A DNA stretch of 64,000 nucleotides from NCBI RefSeq assembly GCF_026723825.1, contig NZ_CP113519.1:3906001-3970000 (forward strand), read 5' to 3'. The notes beneath the pieces were generated by a model. The model had not been told where the DNA came from. It did not search any database and saw nothing but the letters and a program-made list of their open reading frames with translations. Each line of letters starts with the position of its first letter. Within the stretch, counting starts at the first letter, position 1. Positions 52,369 to 61,100 of this stretch are shown here, in pieces. A program made the translations under genes and the position numbers. The stretch comes from Pseudomonas sp. GOM7. Lineage in GTDB: Bacteria > Pseudomonadota > Gammaproteobacteria > Pseudomonadales > Pseudomonadaceae.

Positions 52369-53800
52369 GCCTTTCTTCACGCGCCTGGCCCAATATGGCG
52401 AGCATGTCGCGCTGATCGAGGGCGAACGTACGCTGAGCTACGCCCAACTGCTCGACGCGGTGGCAAGCCGCGGCAGGCACCTGCGTGACCTGGGCGCACA
52501 GCGCGTGGCGCTGGCACTGGACAACGGCATCGACTGGGTGCTGTGGGATCTGGCGGCGATGCATGCCGGCCTGGTCTGCGTGCCCGTGCCGGGGTTCTTC
52601 TCCGCCGATCAGCAACGCCATGTGCTCGACAGCGCCGGCATCGATTGCCTGATCGGCAGCGCAGCCCCTGGCTTCGTCTGCCTGGAGGGCGACATCCATC
52701 GCCGCCACGTGGCGCAAGCGGCCACGCTGCATCCGAATACCTGCAAGATCACCTACACCTCCGGCACCACCGGCCAGCCCAAGGGCGTGTGCCTGGATCT
52801 GGTCACGCAACTGGCGGTGGCTGGCAGCCTGGTCGAGGCCAGTGCCAGTCGCAACGTCGAGCGCCACCTGTGCATCCTGCCGCTGGCGACACTGCTGGAG
52901 AACATCGCCGGCGTCTACGCACCGCTGCTGGCCGGGGCGCGGGTGGAGCTGATGCCCATGGCGCAAGTCGGTCTGAGCGGCGCCAGCGGCTTCGACCTGA
53001 TGCGTTTCCTGCAGGCGCTGCAAGCGGCCCAGCCGCACAGTCTGATCCTGCTGCCACAATTGCTGCTGGCGCTGGTCAGCGCCGCCGAGCGCGGCCTGCC
53101 GTTGCCGAGTTCGCTACGCTTCGTCGCGGTCGGTGGTGGGCGGGTCTCTGCACAATTGCTGGAGCGGGCCGAGGCGTTGGAGCTGCCGATCTTCGAGGGC
53201 TACGGGCTGTCCGAATGCGCCTCGGTGGTGTGCCTGAACACGCCCGAACAGCGCCGTCTCGGCAGCACCGGCAAGCCGCTCGGCCATCTGCAGGTGACGC
53301 TGGCGGACGATGGCGAAGTACTGGTCAAGGGCGCACGCATGCTCGGTTATCTCGGTGAGCCGGCACCGCAAGGCGAATGGCTGGGCACCGGCGACCTCGG
53401 CCATTTCGAGGACGGTTTCCTGGTGCTGCATGGGCGCAAGAAGCACCAGTTCATCACCGCCTACGGGCGCAACGTCAACCCGGAGTGGGTCGAATCCGAG
53501 CTGGTGCAGCAATTGCCCATCGCCCAGGCCTGGCTGCATGGCGAGGCGCTGCCGGCCAACGTCGCGGTGCTGGTGCCACGCTTCCCCAATACCCCCGACG
53601 CGCAGCTACAGGCAGCGGTGGACGCGGTCAATCGCGGCCTGCCGGATTACGCCCGCGTGCACCACTGGCTGCGCGCCGATTCTCCCTTCAATGCGAGCAA
53701 CGATCTGGCCACGGCCAACGGTCGTCTGCGTCGCACAGCCCTGTTCACCCATTACCAAGCCGTCATCGATGAGTTGATGGCAGAAGGAGTACCTGCATGA
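52352..53800 (+). CDS. AMP-dependent (ANL-superfamily) acyl ligase
   Basis: The 482-residue enzyme has the phosphate loop Y-T-S-G-T-T-G-Q-P-K-G (about residues 135-145), G-Y-G-L-S-E, the T-G-D-L-G-H motif and the hinge region G-R-K-K-H-Q-F-I-T-A-Y-G-R-N-V-N-P-E. It should activate a carboxylic acid as acyl-AMP. At the C-terminal A10 position, where ANL enzymes usually carry a catalytic Lys, it reads N-G-R-L-R-R with Arg458. ATG 52352 follows GGAGGAA and overlaps the hemolysin-family stop. No carrier-protein domain is attached. Confidence 0.9.
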   Translation: MWSVAEPFFTRLAQYGEHVALIEGERTLSYAQLLDAVASRGRHLRDLGAQRVALALDNGIDWVLWDLAAMHAGLVCVPVPGFFSADQQRHVLDSAGIDCLIGSAAPGFVCLEGDIHRRHVAQAATLHPNTCKITYTSGTTGQPKGVCLDLVTQLAVAGSLVEASASRNVERHLCILPLATLLENIAGVYAPLLAGARVELMPMAQVGLSGASGFDLMRFLQALQAAQPHSLILLPQLLLALVSAAERGLPLPSSLRFVAVGGGRVSAQLLERAEALELPIFEGYGLSECASVVCLNTPEQRRLGSTGKPLGHLQVTLADDGEVLVKGARMLGYLGEPAPQGEWLGTGDLGHFEDGFLVLHGRKKHQFITAYGRNVNPEWVESELVQQLPIAQAWLHGEALPANVAVLVPRFPNTPDAQLQAAVDAVNRGLPDYARVHHWLRADSPFNASNDLATANGRLRRTALFTHYQAVIDELMAEGVPA

Positions 53801-54456
53801 GTTTCTACCAATCCCTGCTGGAGCAGACCCAGGCCGAACGTGATTACCTGCTCGGCGCGCCGATCATCCAGCAGGCCATGACCGGCCAGGTGGCGCTGCA
53901 CAGTTACATCGCCTTCCTCACCGAGGCCTATCACCACGTCAAGCATACCGTGCCGCTGCTGATGGCCTGCGGCGCACGTCTGCCCGAACGCCTGGAGTGG
54001 CTGCGCGAAGCCATCGCCGAATACATCGAGGAGGAAACCGGCCACCAGGAGTGGGTGCTCAATGACATCGCCTCCTGCGGTGTGGACAAGGAAGCCGTAC
54101 GCCATGGCACCCCACGCCTGCCCACCGAGCTGATGGTGGCCTACGTCTACGACCGCATCGCCCGGCACAACCCGGTGGGTTTCTTCGGCATGGTCAACGT
54201 CCTCGAAGGCACCAGCATCGCCCTGGCCACCCAGGCCGCCGGCATCATCCAGGACAAGCTACGCCTGCCGAGCCAGGCCTTCAGCTACCTCAACTCCCAC
54301 GGCAGCCTGGATCTGGACCACATCGAGTTCTTCAAGAAGCTGATGAACCGCCTGGACAACGACGATGACAAGGCCGCCGTGGTGCACACCGCCAAGGTGG
54401 TCTACCGCCTCTATGGCGACATGTTCCGCAGCCTGCCGCTAGCGGGCGAGGAGTAA
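53797..54456 (+). CDS. Heme-oxygenase-like diiron (HDO/TenA-fold) protein
   Basis: The 219-residue all-helical protein shows the HDO ligand layout: E43 and H46/H47 (T-E-A-Y-H-H), E80 and H83 (E-E-E-T-G-H), E137 (V-L-E-G-T-S) and D174/H175 (D-L-D-H-I-E-F-F). HDO enzymes such as UndA and SznF use two irons and O2 to oxidise fatty acids or amino-acid derivatives. It starts inside the ligase stop (ATGA). The substrate is probably the product of the ligase or hemolysin-family protein, which is an inference. Confidence 0.8.
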   Translation: MSFYQSLLEQTQAERDYLLGAPIIQQAMTGQVALHSYIAFLTEAYHHVKHTVPLLMACGARLPERLEWLREAIAEYIEEETGHQEWVLNDIASCGVDKEAVRHGTPRLPTELMVAYVYDRIARHNPVGFFGMVNVLEGTSIALATQAAGIIQDKLRLPSQAFSYLNSHGSLDLDHIEFFKKLMNRLDNDDDKAAVVHTAKVVYRLYGDMFRSLPLAGEE

Positions 54457-54460
54457 GCTC

Positions 54461-55252
54461 ATGCAACCGACGGATTGCCGTGCCTTGCTCACCGGGGCCA
54501 GTGGCGGTATCGGCCTGGCCCTGGCCGAGCGCCTGGCCAGCGAGGGCGCCCATCTGCTGTTGGTGGGCAGACGCCTGGAGCCCCTGCAGGAACTGCTCCA
54601 GCGCTACCCCGACCAAGTGCAACTGGTACAGGCCGATATCGGCAGTCGTGCCGGGCGCGATGTGCTGGTAGCCGCTGCGCAGAACTTCGGTGGGCTGAAC
54701 TGCCTGATCAACGCCGCCGGGGTCAACCGTTTTGCCTTGTTCGACCAGCAGGACGAACAGCAGATCGCCGAGCTGATCGGCCTCAACGTCACCGCCACGC
54801 TGCAGATCACCCAGCGCCTGCTGCCGCTGCTGCGGGCACAACGGCGAGCCCTGGTGATCAACGTCGGCTCCACCTTCGGCGCCATCGGCTACCCCGGCTT
54901 CGCCGCCTACTGTGCCAGCAAGTTCGCCCTGCGTGGCTTTTCCGAGGCCCTGCGGCGCGAACTGGCCGATACCCATGTGCGCGTTCTCTACTTCGCTCCG
55001 CGCGCCACCCGCACGACGATGAACGCCCCCAGCGTGGTGGCGATGAACGATGAGTTGGGCGTGGCCATGGACGACCCCGAACAGGTCGCCAATGAACTGC
55101 TCGACACCCTTCGCCGCGAGCAGGAAGAACGCCATCTCGGCTGGCCCGAGCGGCTGTTCGTACGCCTCAACGGTCTACTGCCCAAGGTGGTCGACCAGGC
55201 TCTGCGCAAGCAATTGCCGATCATCCAACGCTTCGCCCGTCATAAACCCTGA
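54461..55252 (+). CDS. Short-chain dehydrogenase/reductase
   Basis: The 263-residue NAD(P)-dependent enzyme has T-G-A-S-G-G-I-G at 11-18, N-A-A-G, and the catalytic S137, Y150 and K154 (Y-C-A-S-K). The C-terminal 80 residues (L-G-W-P-E-R-L-F-V-R-L-N) resemble SDRs acting on lipid-like substrates. It is 4 bp after the HDO gene and 11 bp before the TPR gene, firmly within the operon. Confidence 0.92.
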   Translation: MQPTDCRALLTGASGGIGLALAERLASEGAHLLLVGRRLEPLQELLQRYPDQVQLVQADIGSRAGRDVLVAAAQNFGGLNCLINAAGVNRFALFDQQDEQQIAELIGLNVTATLQITQRLLPLLRAQRRALVINVGSTFGAIGYPGFAAYCASKFALRGFSEALRRELADTHVRVLYFAPRATRTTMNAPSVVAMNDELGVAMDDPEQVANELLDTLRREQEERHLGWPERLFVRLNGLLPKVVDQALRKQLPIIQRFARHKP

Positions 55253-55263
55253 GGAAGAAACTC

Positions 55264-55914
55264 GTGAACGCATTGCGTACCCTGCTCATCGCCACGCTCG
55301 GCTTCACCACCCTGCCCGCCTTCGCCTTGAGCGCCAGCGGCGAAGCGCAGTTGCACCAGTTGCAGACCCGCTGGGCCGAGATCAACTACCAGACGCCGGA
55401 AAAGCAACGTGAAGAGGCCTTCGCCAAGCTGGTCAGCCAGGCCGACGCGGCCCTGGCCAGCGAGCCCAAGGCCCCCGAGTTGCTGATCTGGCGCGGCATC
55501 ATCCTGAGCACCGAGGCTGGTGCCAAGGGCGGCCTCGGTGCCCTGAGCCTGGTCAAGCAGGCCAAGGCCAGTCTGGAACAGGCCCTGGCCATCGACCCGC
55601 AGGCACTGGCCGGCTCGGCCTACACCAGCCTCGGCAGCCTCTACTATCAGGTTCCGGGCTGGCCGATCGGTTTCGGCGACGACGAAAAAGCCGAGCAGAT
55701 GCTCAAGCAGGCGCTGGCGATCAACCCGGATGGCATCGACCCGAACTACTTCTACGGCGACTTCCTGCAACGCCAGAAACGCTACGACGAAGCCCGCACC
55801 GCGCTGGAAAAGGCCCTGGCCGCCAAGGATCGCCCTAGCCGCGAGCTGGCCGATCAGGGGCGCCGTGCAGAAGCCAAGGCGCTTTTGCAGCAGGTCGAGA
55901 GTAAACTCCGCTAA
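55264..55914 (+). CDS. Exported TPR protein
   Basis: The 216-residue product has a signal peptide (about 1-21, A-F-A-L-S) and two to three TPR-like helical repeats, including A-K-A-S-L-E-Q-A-L-A-I-D-P-Q and A-E-Q-M-L-K-Q-A-L-A-I-N-P. It should be periplasmic. A Gly/Ala linker (A-G-A-K-G-G-L-G) interrupts the repeats. GAGGAAGAAA precedes the start. It may be a partner of the sensor kinase's periplasmic domain or of the pathway. Confidence 0.85.
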   Translation: MNALRTLLIATLGFTTLPAFALSASGEAQLHQLQTRWAEINYQTPEKQREEAFAKLVSQADAALASEPKAPELLIWRGIILSTEAGAKGGLGALSLVKQAKASLEQALAIDPQALAGSAYTSLGSLYYQVPGWPIGFGDDEKAEQMLKQALAINPDGIDPNYFYGDFLQRQKRYDEARTALEKALAAKDRPSRELADQGRRAEAKALLQQVESKLR

Positions 55915-55938
55915 CTCGGACCGCTTACAGGAGTTGCC

Positions 55939-56595
55939 ATGCGCATTCTTCTCGTCGAAGACGACCCGGCATTGGGCGAAGGCATTCGCACCGCGCTGAA
56001 ACCCGAAGGCTATACCGTGGACTGGCTGCAGGATGGCGCCAGTGCCTTGCACGCCCTGAGCCACGAGAGCTTCGAGCTGGCCATACTCGACCTCGGTCTG
56101 CCGCGCATGGATGGCTTGCAGGTGCTCAAGCACCTGCGCGCCGCCGCCAACCCGGTGCCGGTGCTGGTGCTGACCGCGCGCGATGCCACCAGCGACCGTA
56201 TCGCTGGCCTCGATGCCGGCGCCGACGACTATCTGATCAAGCCCTTCGATGTCGCCGAACTCAAGGCGCGCCTGCGCGCCCTGCTGCGGCGCAGCTTCCA
56301 GCGCCCACAACCGGCACTGGAATACCGTGGCATCCGTCTCGACCCGGCGAGCCAGATGGTCGAATACCAGGGCCAGAGCCTCAACCTGCCGCGCAAGGAA
56401 TTCCTTCTGCTGCACGAGTTGCTGATCCAGCCCGGCCGCGTGCTGACCCGCGACAAGCTGCAGCAGGCGCTCTATGGCTGGGACGAGGAAGTGGAAAGCA
56501 ACGCCCTGGAAGTGCACGTGCACCACCTACGCAAGAAATTCTTTCCGGAGCTGATCCGCACCGTGCGCGGCGTTGGCTATCTGGTGGACAAATGA
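55939..56595 (+). CDS. OmpR-family response regulator, QseB/PmrA-like
   Basis: The 218-residue regulator has a receiver domain with E7-D8-D9, phospho-acceptor D51 (I-L-D-L-G-L-P), T-A-R-D-A and K-P-F. A winged-helix output domain follows (P-R-K-E-F-L-L-L-H-E-L-L, R-T-V-R-G-V-G-Y). QseB/PmrA-type regulators bind TTAA-N7-TTAA boxes, which matches the site at 51614. CAGGAG precedes the ATG. It overlaps the kinase start by 4 nt. Confidence 0.93.
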   Translation: MRILLVEDDPALGEGIRTALKPEGYTVDWLQDGASALHALSHESFELAILDLGLPRMDGLQVLKHLRAAANPVPVLVLTARDATSDRIAGLDAGADDYLIKPFDVAELKARLRALLRRSFQRPQPALEYRGIRLDPASQMVEYQGQSLNLPRKEFLLLHELLIQPGRVLTRDKLQQALYGWDEEVESNALEVHVHHLRKKFFPELIRTVRGVGYLVDK

Positions 56596-58064
56596 GGCTG
56601 CTGAAAGTCTTCGGCTCCATCCGTACCCGCCTGCTGGTTCTGTTGCTGCTGATGCTGGCCGCCAGCTTCGGCCTGATCAGCCACAAGATCTACCACGACT
56701 CGGTGCATGAGGTACGCGAGCTGTTCGACGCCCAACTGTCGCAGACCGCACGCCTGCTGATGGGGCTGGTGCGCCATGACCTGAACGCAAACGAGCGCCG
56801 CGAGATGCAGGCCGTACTCGACGAAGCCTTGCTGCTGCGCAACGTGCGCAATCCGGACAACCTGTTCGGTCATGAGTATGAAGGCAAGCTGGCCTTCCAG
56901 ATGCTCAACTACGATGGCGAAGTGCTGTTCCAGTCCGCCAGTGCGCCACCCGGGCTGCTCGACGACATGATCAAGCAGCTCGGTCTGACCCTGCCCGATG
57001 AAGGCCAGCCGATGCACGAACGCTTGACGCAACTGGCACGCTACCTGATCGGCTACCACACCGTGAGTATTGGCGAACACCGCTGGCGGGTGTTCGTTCT
57101 GCAGGATGTGCGTGACAACCACTGGGTACTGGCTGGCGAGCGCGAGGACGTGCGCGGCGAACTGATCGACAAGATCGCCCGGCGTAGCCTGCAGCCCTTG
57201 TTGTACGGCCTGCCCATCGTCGGCTTGTTGTTATGGTTGGTCGTGGGCTGGGGCCTGAGCCCGCTGCAACGCATGGCCCAGGCCATTCGCGGGCGCGCTC
57301 CGGACAACCTGGCGCCGCTGGTCTTTCCGCCACTGCCGGGCGAGCTGGAACCGATGGCGGCGGCACTGAACCGGTTGCTGCTGCAGGTCAACCAGTTGCT
57401 CGATCAGGAGAAACGCTTCATCGCCGACGCCGCCCACGAGTTACGTACGCCGCTGGCGGTGCTGCGCATCCACGCACAGAACGCCCTGGAGGCAGCGGAT
57501 GCCCGCGACCGTGATGAGGCCCTGCGCCAGCTCGCCGGCGGCGTCGACCGTGCCACCCGCGTGGTGGCGCAACTGCTCACCCTGGCCCGCCTGGATCCCA
57601 ACAGCGTGCGCCTGAGCATGAGCAATCTCGATCTGCTGGCCTTCCTCCGCGGCGAGCTGGCCGAACTGACGCCCCTGGCCCTCGAGCGCCAGCAGGATCT
57701 GGTGCTGGAGGCCAGCGACAGCGGTGACTACCAACTGATCGCCGACGCGCCGAGCCTGGGCATCCTGCTGCAGAACCTGGTGAGCAATGCGGTGCAGTAC
57801 ACCCCGCTCGGTGGCAGCATTCAGGTGCAGTTGCTCAGCGATGCGCAGGCGCTGACCCTGCAGGTGCACGACAGCGGCCCCGGCGTGCCGGTGGACATGC
57901 ACGAGCGCCTGTTCGAGCGTTTCTTCCGCCTCGGCGAAGGCCAGGGGGCGGGGCTTGGCTTGTCCATCGTGCGTCGAGTGGTGGAACTGCATCAGGGCAG
58001 CATCGCCCTGGAGGACTCACCGCTGGGTGGGCTGCAGGTCAGTGTGCGCTTGCCTCGACGCTGA
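56592..58064 (+). CDS. Sensor histidine kinase, QseC-like
   Basis: The 490-residue kinase has membrane segments near 13-33 and 199-218, a periplasmic sensor of about 165 residues between them, a HAMP domain, and the phosphorylation site H282 in D-A-A-H-E-L-R-T-P. The ATPase domain shows the N box Q-N-L-V-S-N-A-V-Q and the G boxes D-S-G-P-G-V and G-A-G-L-G-L-S-I-V. It pairs with the preceding response regulator. The signal is unknown. Confidence 0.93.
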   Translation: MRLLKVFGSIRTRLLVLLLLMLAASFGLISHKIYHDSVHEVRELFDAQLSQTARLLMGLVRHDLNANERREMQAVLDEALLLRNVRNPDNLFGHEYEGKLAFQMLNYDGEVLFQSASAPPGLLDDMIKQLGLTLPDEGQPMHERLTQLARYLIGYHTVSIGEHRWRVFVLQDVRDNHWVLAGEREDVRGELIDKIARRSLQPLLYGLPIVGLLLWLVVGWGLSPLQRMAQAIRGRAPDNLAPLVFPPLPGELEPMAAALNRLLLQVNQLLDQEKRFIADAAHELRTPLAVLRIHAQNALEAADARDRDEALRQLAGGVDRATRVVAQLLTLARLDPNSVRLSMSNLDLLAFLRGELAELTPLALERQQDLVLEASDSGDYQLIADAPSLGILLQNLVSNAVQYTPLGGSIQVQLLSDAQALTLQVHDSGPGVPVDMHERLFERFFRLGEGQGAGLGLSIVRRVVELHQGSIALEDSPLGGLQVSVRLPRR

Positions 58065-58177
58065 AGGGCGACATAAATAGACAGGCATTATCGAGCGAAT
58101 AGGAACAATCCGATTTCCCTATGACCACTTGAGACTGATCATGCCCGCCTGTTTCCCCTACCTACAGGAGCCCGACC

Positions 58178-58276
58178 ATGAGCCTGATCAGACGTTTCTT
58201 CCAGTCAAACCGCCCCGCCCAGCAAAGCGTTGCGCCGAGCGTGCAGGAACACCCGAACTTCTGGATGTATCAGTGA
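58178..58276 (+). CDS. Putative 32-residue small protein
   Basis: A short frame reads M-S-L-I-R-R-F-F-Q ... H-P-N-F-W-M-Y-Q and is preceded by CAGGAG with seven-base spacing. It has a basic amphipathic start and ends one base before the end of the opposite-strand RHH gene. I recognise no family. It may be a small membrane-surface protein of the kinase locus or a chance frame. Confidence 0.5.
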   Translation: MSLIRRFFQSNRPAQQSVAPSVQEHPNFWMYQ

Positions 58277-58277
58277 T

Positions 58278-58580
58278 TCAGGCGCCGCTGCCGACCAGGC
58301 GCAACGGCACCTGGCGCCCGGCCTTCTGCGCCAGGTAACGGGTGCAACTGACGCGCAGGAAGGAAGCGAAGTTGACCACCTCGCCGCGAAAATCCATCAC
58401 CTCTTCATAGAGTTTGGCGATCAACTGGTTGGTGGTCATGCCATCGACCTCGGCGATCTCGCGCAGGATGTCCCAGAACTGGTTCTCCAGGCGCAAGGTG
58501 GTCACCACACCACGAATGCGCAGCGAACGTGAGCGCGATTCGTAGAGGATGGGGTCGGCCTTCACATAGAGTTCGCACAT
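58278..58580 (-). CDS. Ribbon-helix-helix domain protein
   Basis: The 100-residue protein begins M-C-E-L-Y-V-K-A-D-P and contains R-S-L-R-I-R-G-V-V-T-T-L-R-L-E-N-Q-F-W then L-R-E-I-A, the arrangement of the RHH_4 family (arc-type DNA-binding fold). It is likely a DNA-binding regulator. The ATG at 58580 is preceded by GGGAGCAGAAAG; the frame upstream to 58607 is not family-like. Targets unknown. Confidence 0.82.
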   Translation of the reverse strand: MCELYVKADPILYESRSRSLRIRGVVTTLRLENQFWDILREIAEVDGMTTNQLIAKLYEEVMDFRGEVVNFASFLRVSCTRYLAQKAGRQVPLRLVGSGA

Positions 58581-58596
58581 CTTTCTGCTCCCTGTC

Positions 58597-58659
58597 GTAG
58601 CCCGCATGCAATCCGGTAAATCCAGCCCATCATGCGCCCCCGGATTGCGTCCGGGCTAC
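58597..58659. repeat. Diverged REP-type palindrome
   Basis: GTAGCCCGCATGCAATCCGG opens and CCGGATTGCGTCCGGGCTAC closes a 63-bp imperfect palindrome in the gap between the RHH and DJ-1/PfpI genes. It is the same family as 15411-15464. Confidence 0.78.
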
Positions 58660-58663
58660 GGGT

Positions 58664-59245
58664 TTACAGGCGAATTTCCGTGCCCAGCACCTTGAGAAAC
58701 GCCGCCAGCCAGGCCGGATGCGCAGGCCAGGCCGGTGCACTGACCAGCTTGCCATGCACATGAGCCTGATCCACCGGGATCTCCACATAGGTGCCACCCG
58801 CCAAGCCGACTTCCGGCGCGCAGGCCGGATAGGCGCTGCATTCACGCCCCTGCAGCACGCCGGCTACTGCCAGTAGCTGGGCACCGTGACAGACGGCGGC
58901 AATGGGTTTGTCGGCGGCAGCGAAGGCCTTGACCAGGGCCAGCACCTCGGCATTCAGGCGCAGGTATTCCGGCGCGCGACCACCGGGGATCACCAGGGCG
59001 TCGTAATCCTCGGCGCGTACCTTGGCGAAGTCGAAGTTCAGCGCGAAGTTGTGCCCCGGCTTCTCGCTGTAGGTCTGTTCGCCCTCGAAGTCGTGGATGG
59101 CGGTACGCACCGTCTGCCCGGCGGCCTTGCCTGGGCACACCGCATGCACGCTGTGGCCGACCATCTGCAGGGCCTGGAACGGCACCATGGTTTCGTAGTC
59201 TTCGGCGTAGTCGCCGACCAGCATGAGAATCTTCTTGGCTGCCAT
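58664..59245 (-). CDS. DJ-1/PfpI family protein
   Basis: The 193-residue protein has the flavodoxin-like core with the Glu-Cys-His arrangement of the family: G-D-Y-A-E-D-Y-E near the start and the nucleophile elbow A-V-C-H-G-A-Q-L-L near 117-125. Members are chaperones, deglycase-like or hydratase enzymes. GGAGA precedes the ATG. A REP element follows its stop. The exact role cannot be assigned. Confidence 0.88.
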   Translation of the reverse strand: MAAKKILMLVGDYAEDYETMVPFQALQMVGHSVHAVCPGKAAGQTVRTAIHDFEGEQTYSEKPGHNFALNFDFAKVRAEDYDALVIPGGRAPEYLRLNAEVLALVKAFAAADKPIAAVCHGAQLLAVAGVLQGRECSAYPACAPEVGLAGGTYVEIPVDQAHVHGKLVSAPAWPAHPAWLAAFLKVLGTEIRL

Positions 59246-59327
59246 GATCGTCTCCTGAAGTGGAATGGAGCGAGCTGATTATTCGCCCTCGCTCCCAGCA
59301 GCAGGTAACAGCCGGGTACTACGCCTC

Positions 59328-59936
59328 TCAGATGCCGATCTTGTCCAGCGCCTCGCCGACTGATCGCCAGAAGCCGCGCTGCGGGCGCTCGGGTTCTTCC
59401 TGGCTGGCAGCGACCTGAGCCAGCGGCTGCACCTGCCGTGTCACCGGCAGCTCGCGCTCGGCCAACTCTGCCGAGACCAGTTGCAGCGGCCCCTCGCCGC
59501 CGCCCTCCATGGCCGTGCCCATGGGGGGTGGGCCGTCCTCGTCGTAGCGCAAGTAGTAGGTGCCGCCCACGGCGGCATCCAGGGAGAAACTGGTGATCAG
59601 GGTGAAATCCAGCGGCCCGTCGGCCAGCAGCGTCCAGAAGCTGCCGGCCAGTGGGCGGCGCATCTCCAGCTTGTAGTTGGCGGCCTCGAAATCCAGGGCC
59701 AGGTAGCCATTGCTCGGCAGACTGCCGATCAACTGATTGTCGATGAACAGCGCCGGCGCCTCCAGTTCCTGATCCGCCCAGTCGTTGCGCGGGCGGTAGA
59801 GATAGACCATGGCCCGGTTCTCATCGCTGAGCTGCTGGGGGGTGAAGGGTTCACCGTCGAGATCACCGAAGAAGGCCCCCGGCGTGGAGCAGCCGGCGAG
59901 CAGGACGAAGGGCAACGACAGCAGCAGACGGCGCAT
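59328..59936 (-). CDS. DUF2846-like lipoprotein
   Basis: The 202-residue product has a lipoprotein signal with L-L-A-G-C (Cys16). It has A-M-V-Y-L-Y-R-P-R, F-I-D-N-Q-L-I-G-S-L and G-Y-L-A-L-D-F, the pattern of DUF2846 envelope lipoproteins. The C-terminal 50 residues are charged. It is a separate transcription unit with 82 bp to the DJ-1/PfpI gene. Function unknown. Confidence 0.8.
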   Translation of the reverse strand: MRRLLLSLPFVLLAGCSTPGAFFGDLDGEPFTPQQLSDENRAMVYLYRPRNDWADQELEAPALFIDNQLIGSLPSNGYLALDFEAANYKLEMRRPLAGSFWTLLADGPLDFTLITSFSLDAAVGGTYYLRYDEDGPPPMGTAMEGGGEGPLQLVSAELAERELPVTRQVQPLAQVAASQEEPERPQRGFWRSVGEALDKIGI

Positions 59937-60068
59937 CGGGGGCTTCCCTGTTGTTGTAGGTATGCAACGAGCTTAGCCCCCCGCAGAGATGCCAGCACCC
60001 GACGAAAGTGGGGGCAAAGGGTGACGCGCAGCCTGGATGCCATCCTTGGCGCTAAGCCTATCGCTGCA

Positions 60069-60980
60069 TCAGATCGCGTATTTCTGCAGGTTGGCCATCA
60101 TTTCCCGCAGCGCCTCGACGTTGTCCGCCGGGTGGGCGGCACCGTCGAAGTCGCAGATACGCTGCCACTGCGCTGCAACATCAGCGGGGCTGAAGCCGGC
60201 CTGGGGATCGAAGCCGACGCCCAGGCTGCGCTCCCAGCGTACCTTGCCGATCCAGCCTCCACCGACCTCGTAGAGGCCACCGCTGTCCTGGCAGGCAGCG
60301 CTGCCGAGGTACACCACCAGCGGGCTGACCAGCTCGGGTTTGAGCTGCTCGAACACCTGCGGCGGGATCAGCCCTTCGGTCATGCGGGTGGCGCCAGTCG
60401 GAGCGATGGCGTTGACCAGGATGTTGTTCTTGCGCCCTTCGATGGCCAGGGTACGGGTCAGCCCATAGAGGCCGAGCTTGGCCATGCCGTAGTTGCTCTG
60501 GCCGAAGTTGCCGTAGATGCCGGAGGTGGACGAGGTGAAGATCACCCGTCCGAAATTCTGCTCGCGCAAGTAAGGCCAGGCGGCGTGGGTGGTCTTGTAG
60601 GCCCCTTCGACATGAACCTTGTAGACCAGATCCCAGTCGGCATCCTCCATCTTGTGGAAGCTCTTGTCGCGCAGGATGCCGGCATTGTTGACCAGCACGT
60701 CGATACGGCCGAAATGATCGAGCGCGGTCTGCACGATCCGGTCGCCGTCGGTCACCGAGTCGTGGCTGGCCACCGCCGTACCGCCGAAGGCACGGATCTC
60801 TTCCACCACCTTGTCGGCGGCCGAAGCGTTGGCACCTTCGCCGTGGGTGCTGCCACCGAGATCGTTGACCACCACCTTGGCGCCATGGCGGGCGAACAGC
60901 AGCGCATGAGCGCGACCCAGGCCACCACCCGCCCCCGTGACTATCACCACTTGATCTTCAAAACGAACGGTATCGCTCAT
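60069..60980 (-). CDS. SDR, 3-hydroxyacyl-CoA dehydrogenase-like (multifunctional-enzyme type)
   Basis: The 303-residue enzyme has V-T-G-A-G-G-G-L-G-R-A-H at the start, N-D-L-G-G-S (NAD-binding Asp), N-N-A-G-I-L-R-D-K and the catalytic S-S-T-S-G-I-Y-G...Y-G-M-A-K. N-D-L-G-G and L-R-D-K are typical of the dehydrogenase domain of peroxisomal multifunctional enzyme 2, which oxidises 3-hydroxyacyl-CoA. No MaoC hydratase gene is adjacent. Confidence 0.88.
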   Translation of the reverse strand: MSDTVRFEDQVVIVTGAGGGLGRAHALLFARHGAKVVVNDLGGSTHGEGANASAADKVVEEIRAFGGTAVASHDSVTDGDRIVQTALDHFGRIDVLVNNAGILRDKSFHKMEDADWDLVYKVHVEGAYKTTHAAWPYLREQNFGRVIFTSSTSGIYGNFGQSNYGMAKLGLYGLTRTLAIEGRKNNILVNAIAPTGATRMTEGLIPPQVFEQLKPELVSPLVVYLGSAACQDSGGLYEVGGGWIGKVRWERSLGVGFDPQAGFSPADVAAQWQRICDFDGAAHPADNVEALREMMANLQKYAI

Positions 60981-61100
60981 CGGGCTGGCTCCTCGGGCAG
61001 GTTGCGAATGTCCCGAGTGTCAGGCAGCCCCGCAGGCTCTACAAGAGCGTGCGGGGCACCTGAATGACGGCCGATAATGCGACCTTATGCGGCTCGACCG

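Noticed and set aside
58129..58338. 69-codon frame overlapping the RHH gene
   Set aside because: It runs antisense into the RHH gene and lacks a ribosome site. The 32-residue frame at 58178 is better placed.
59481..61067. 528-codon open frame over the DUF2846 lipoprotein and SDR genes
   Set aside because: It spans two genes and their gap on the other strand and shows no domain; both covered genes have clear family motifs.
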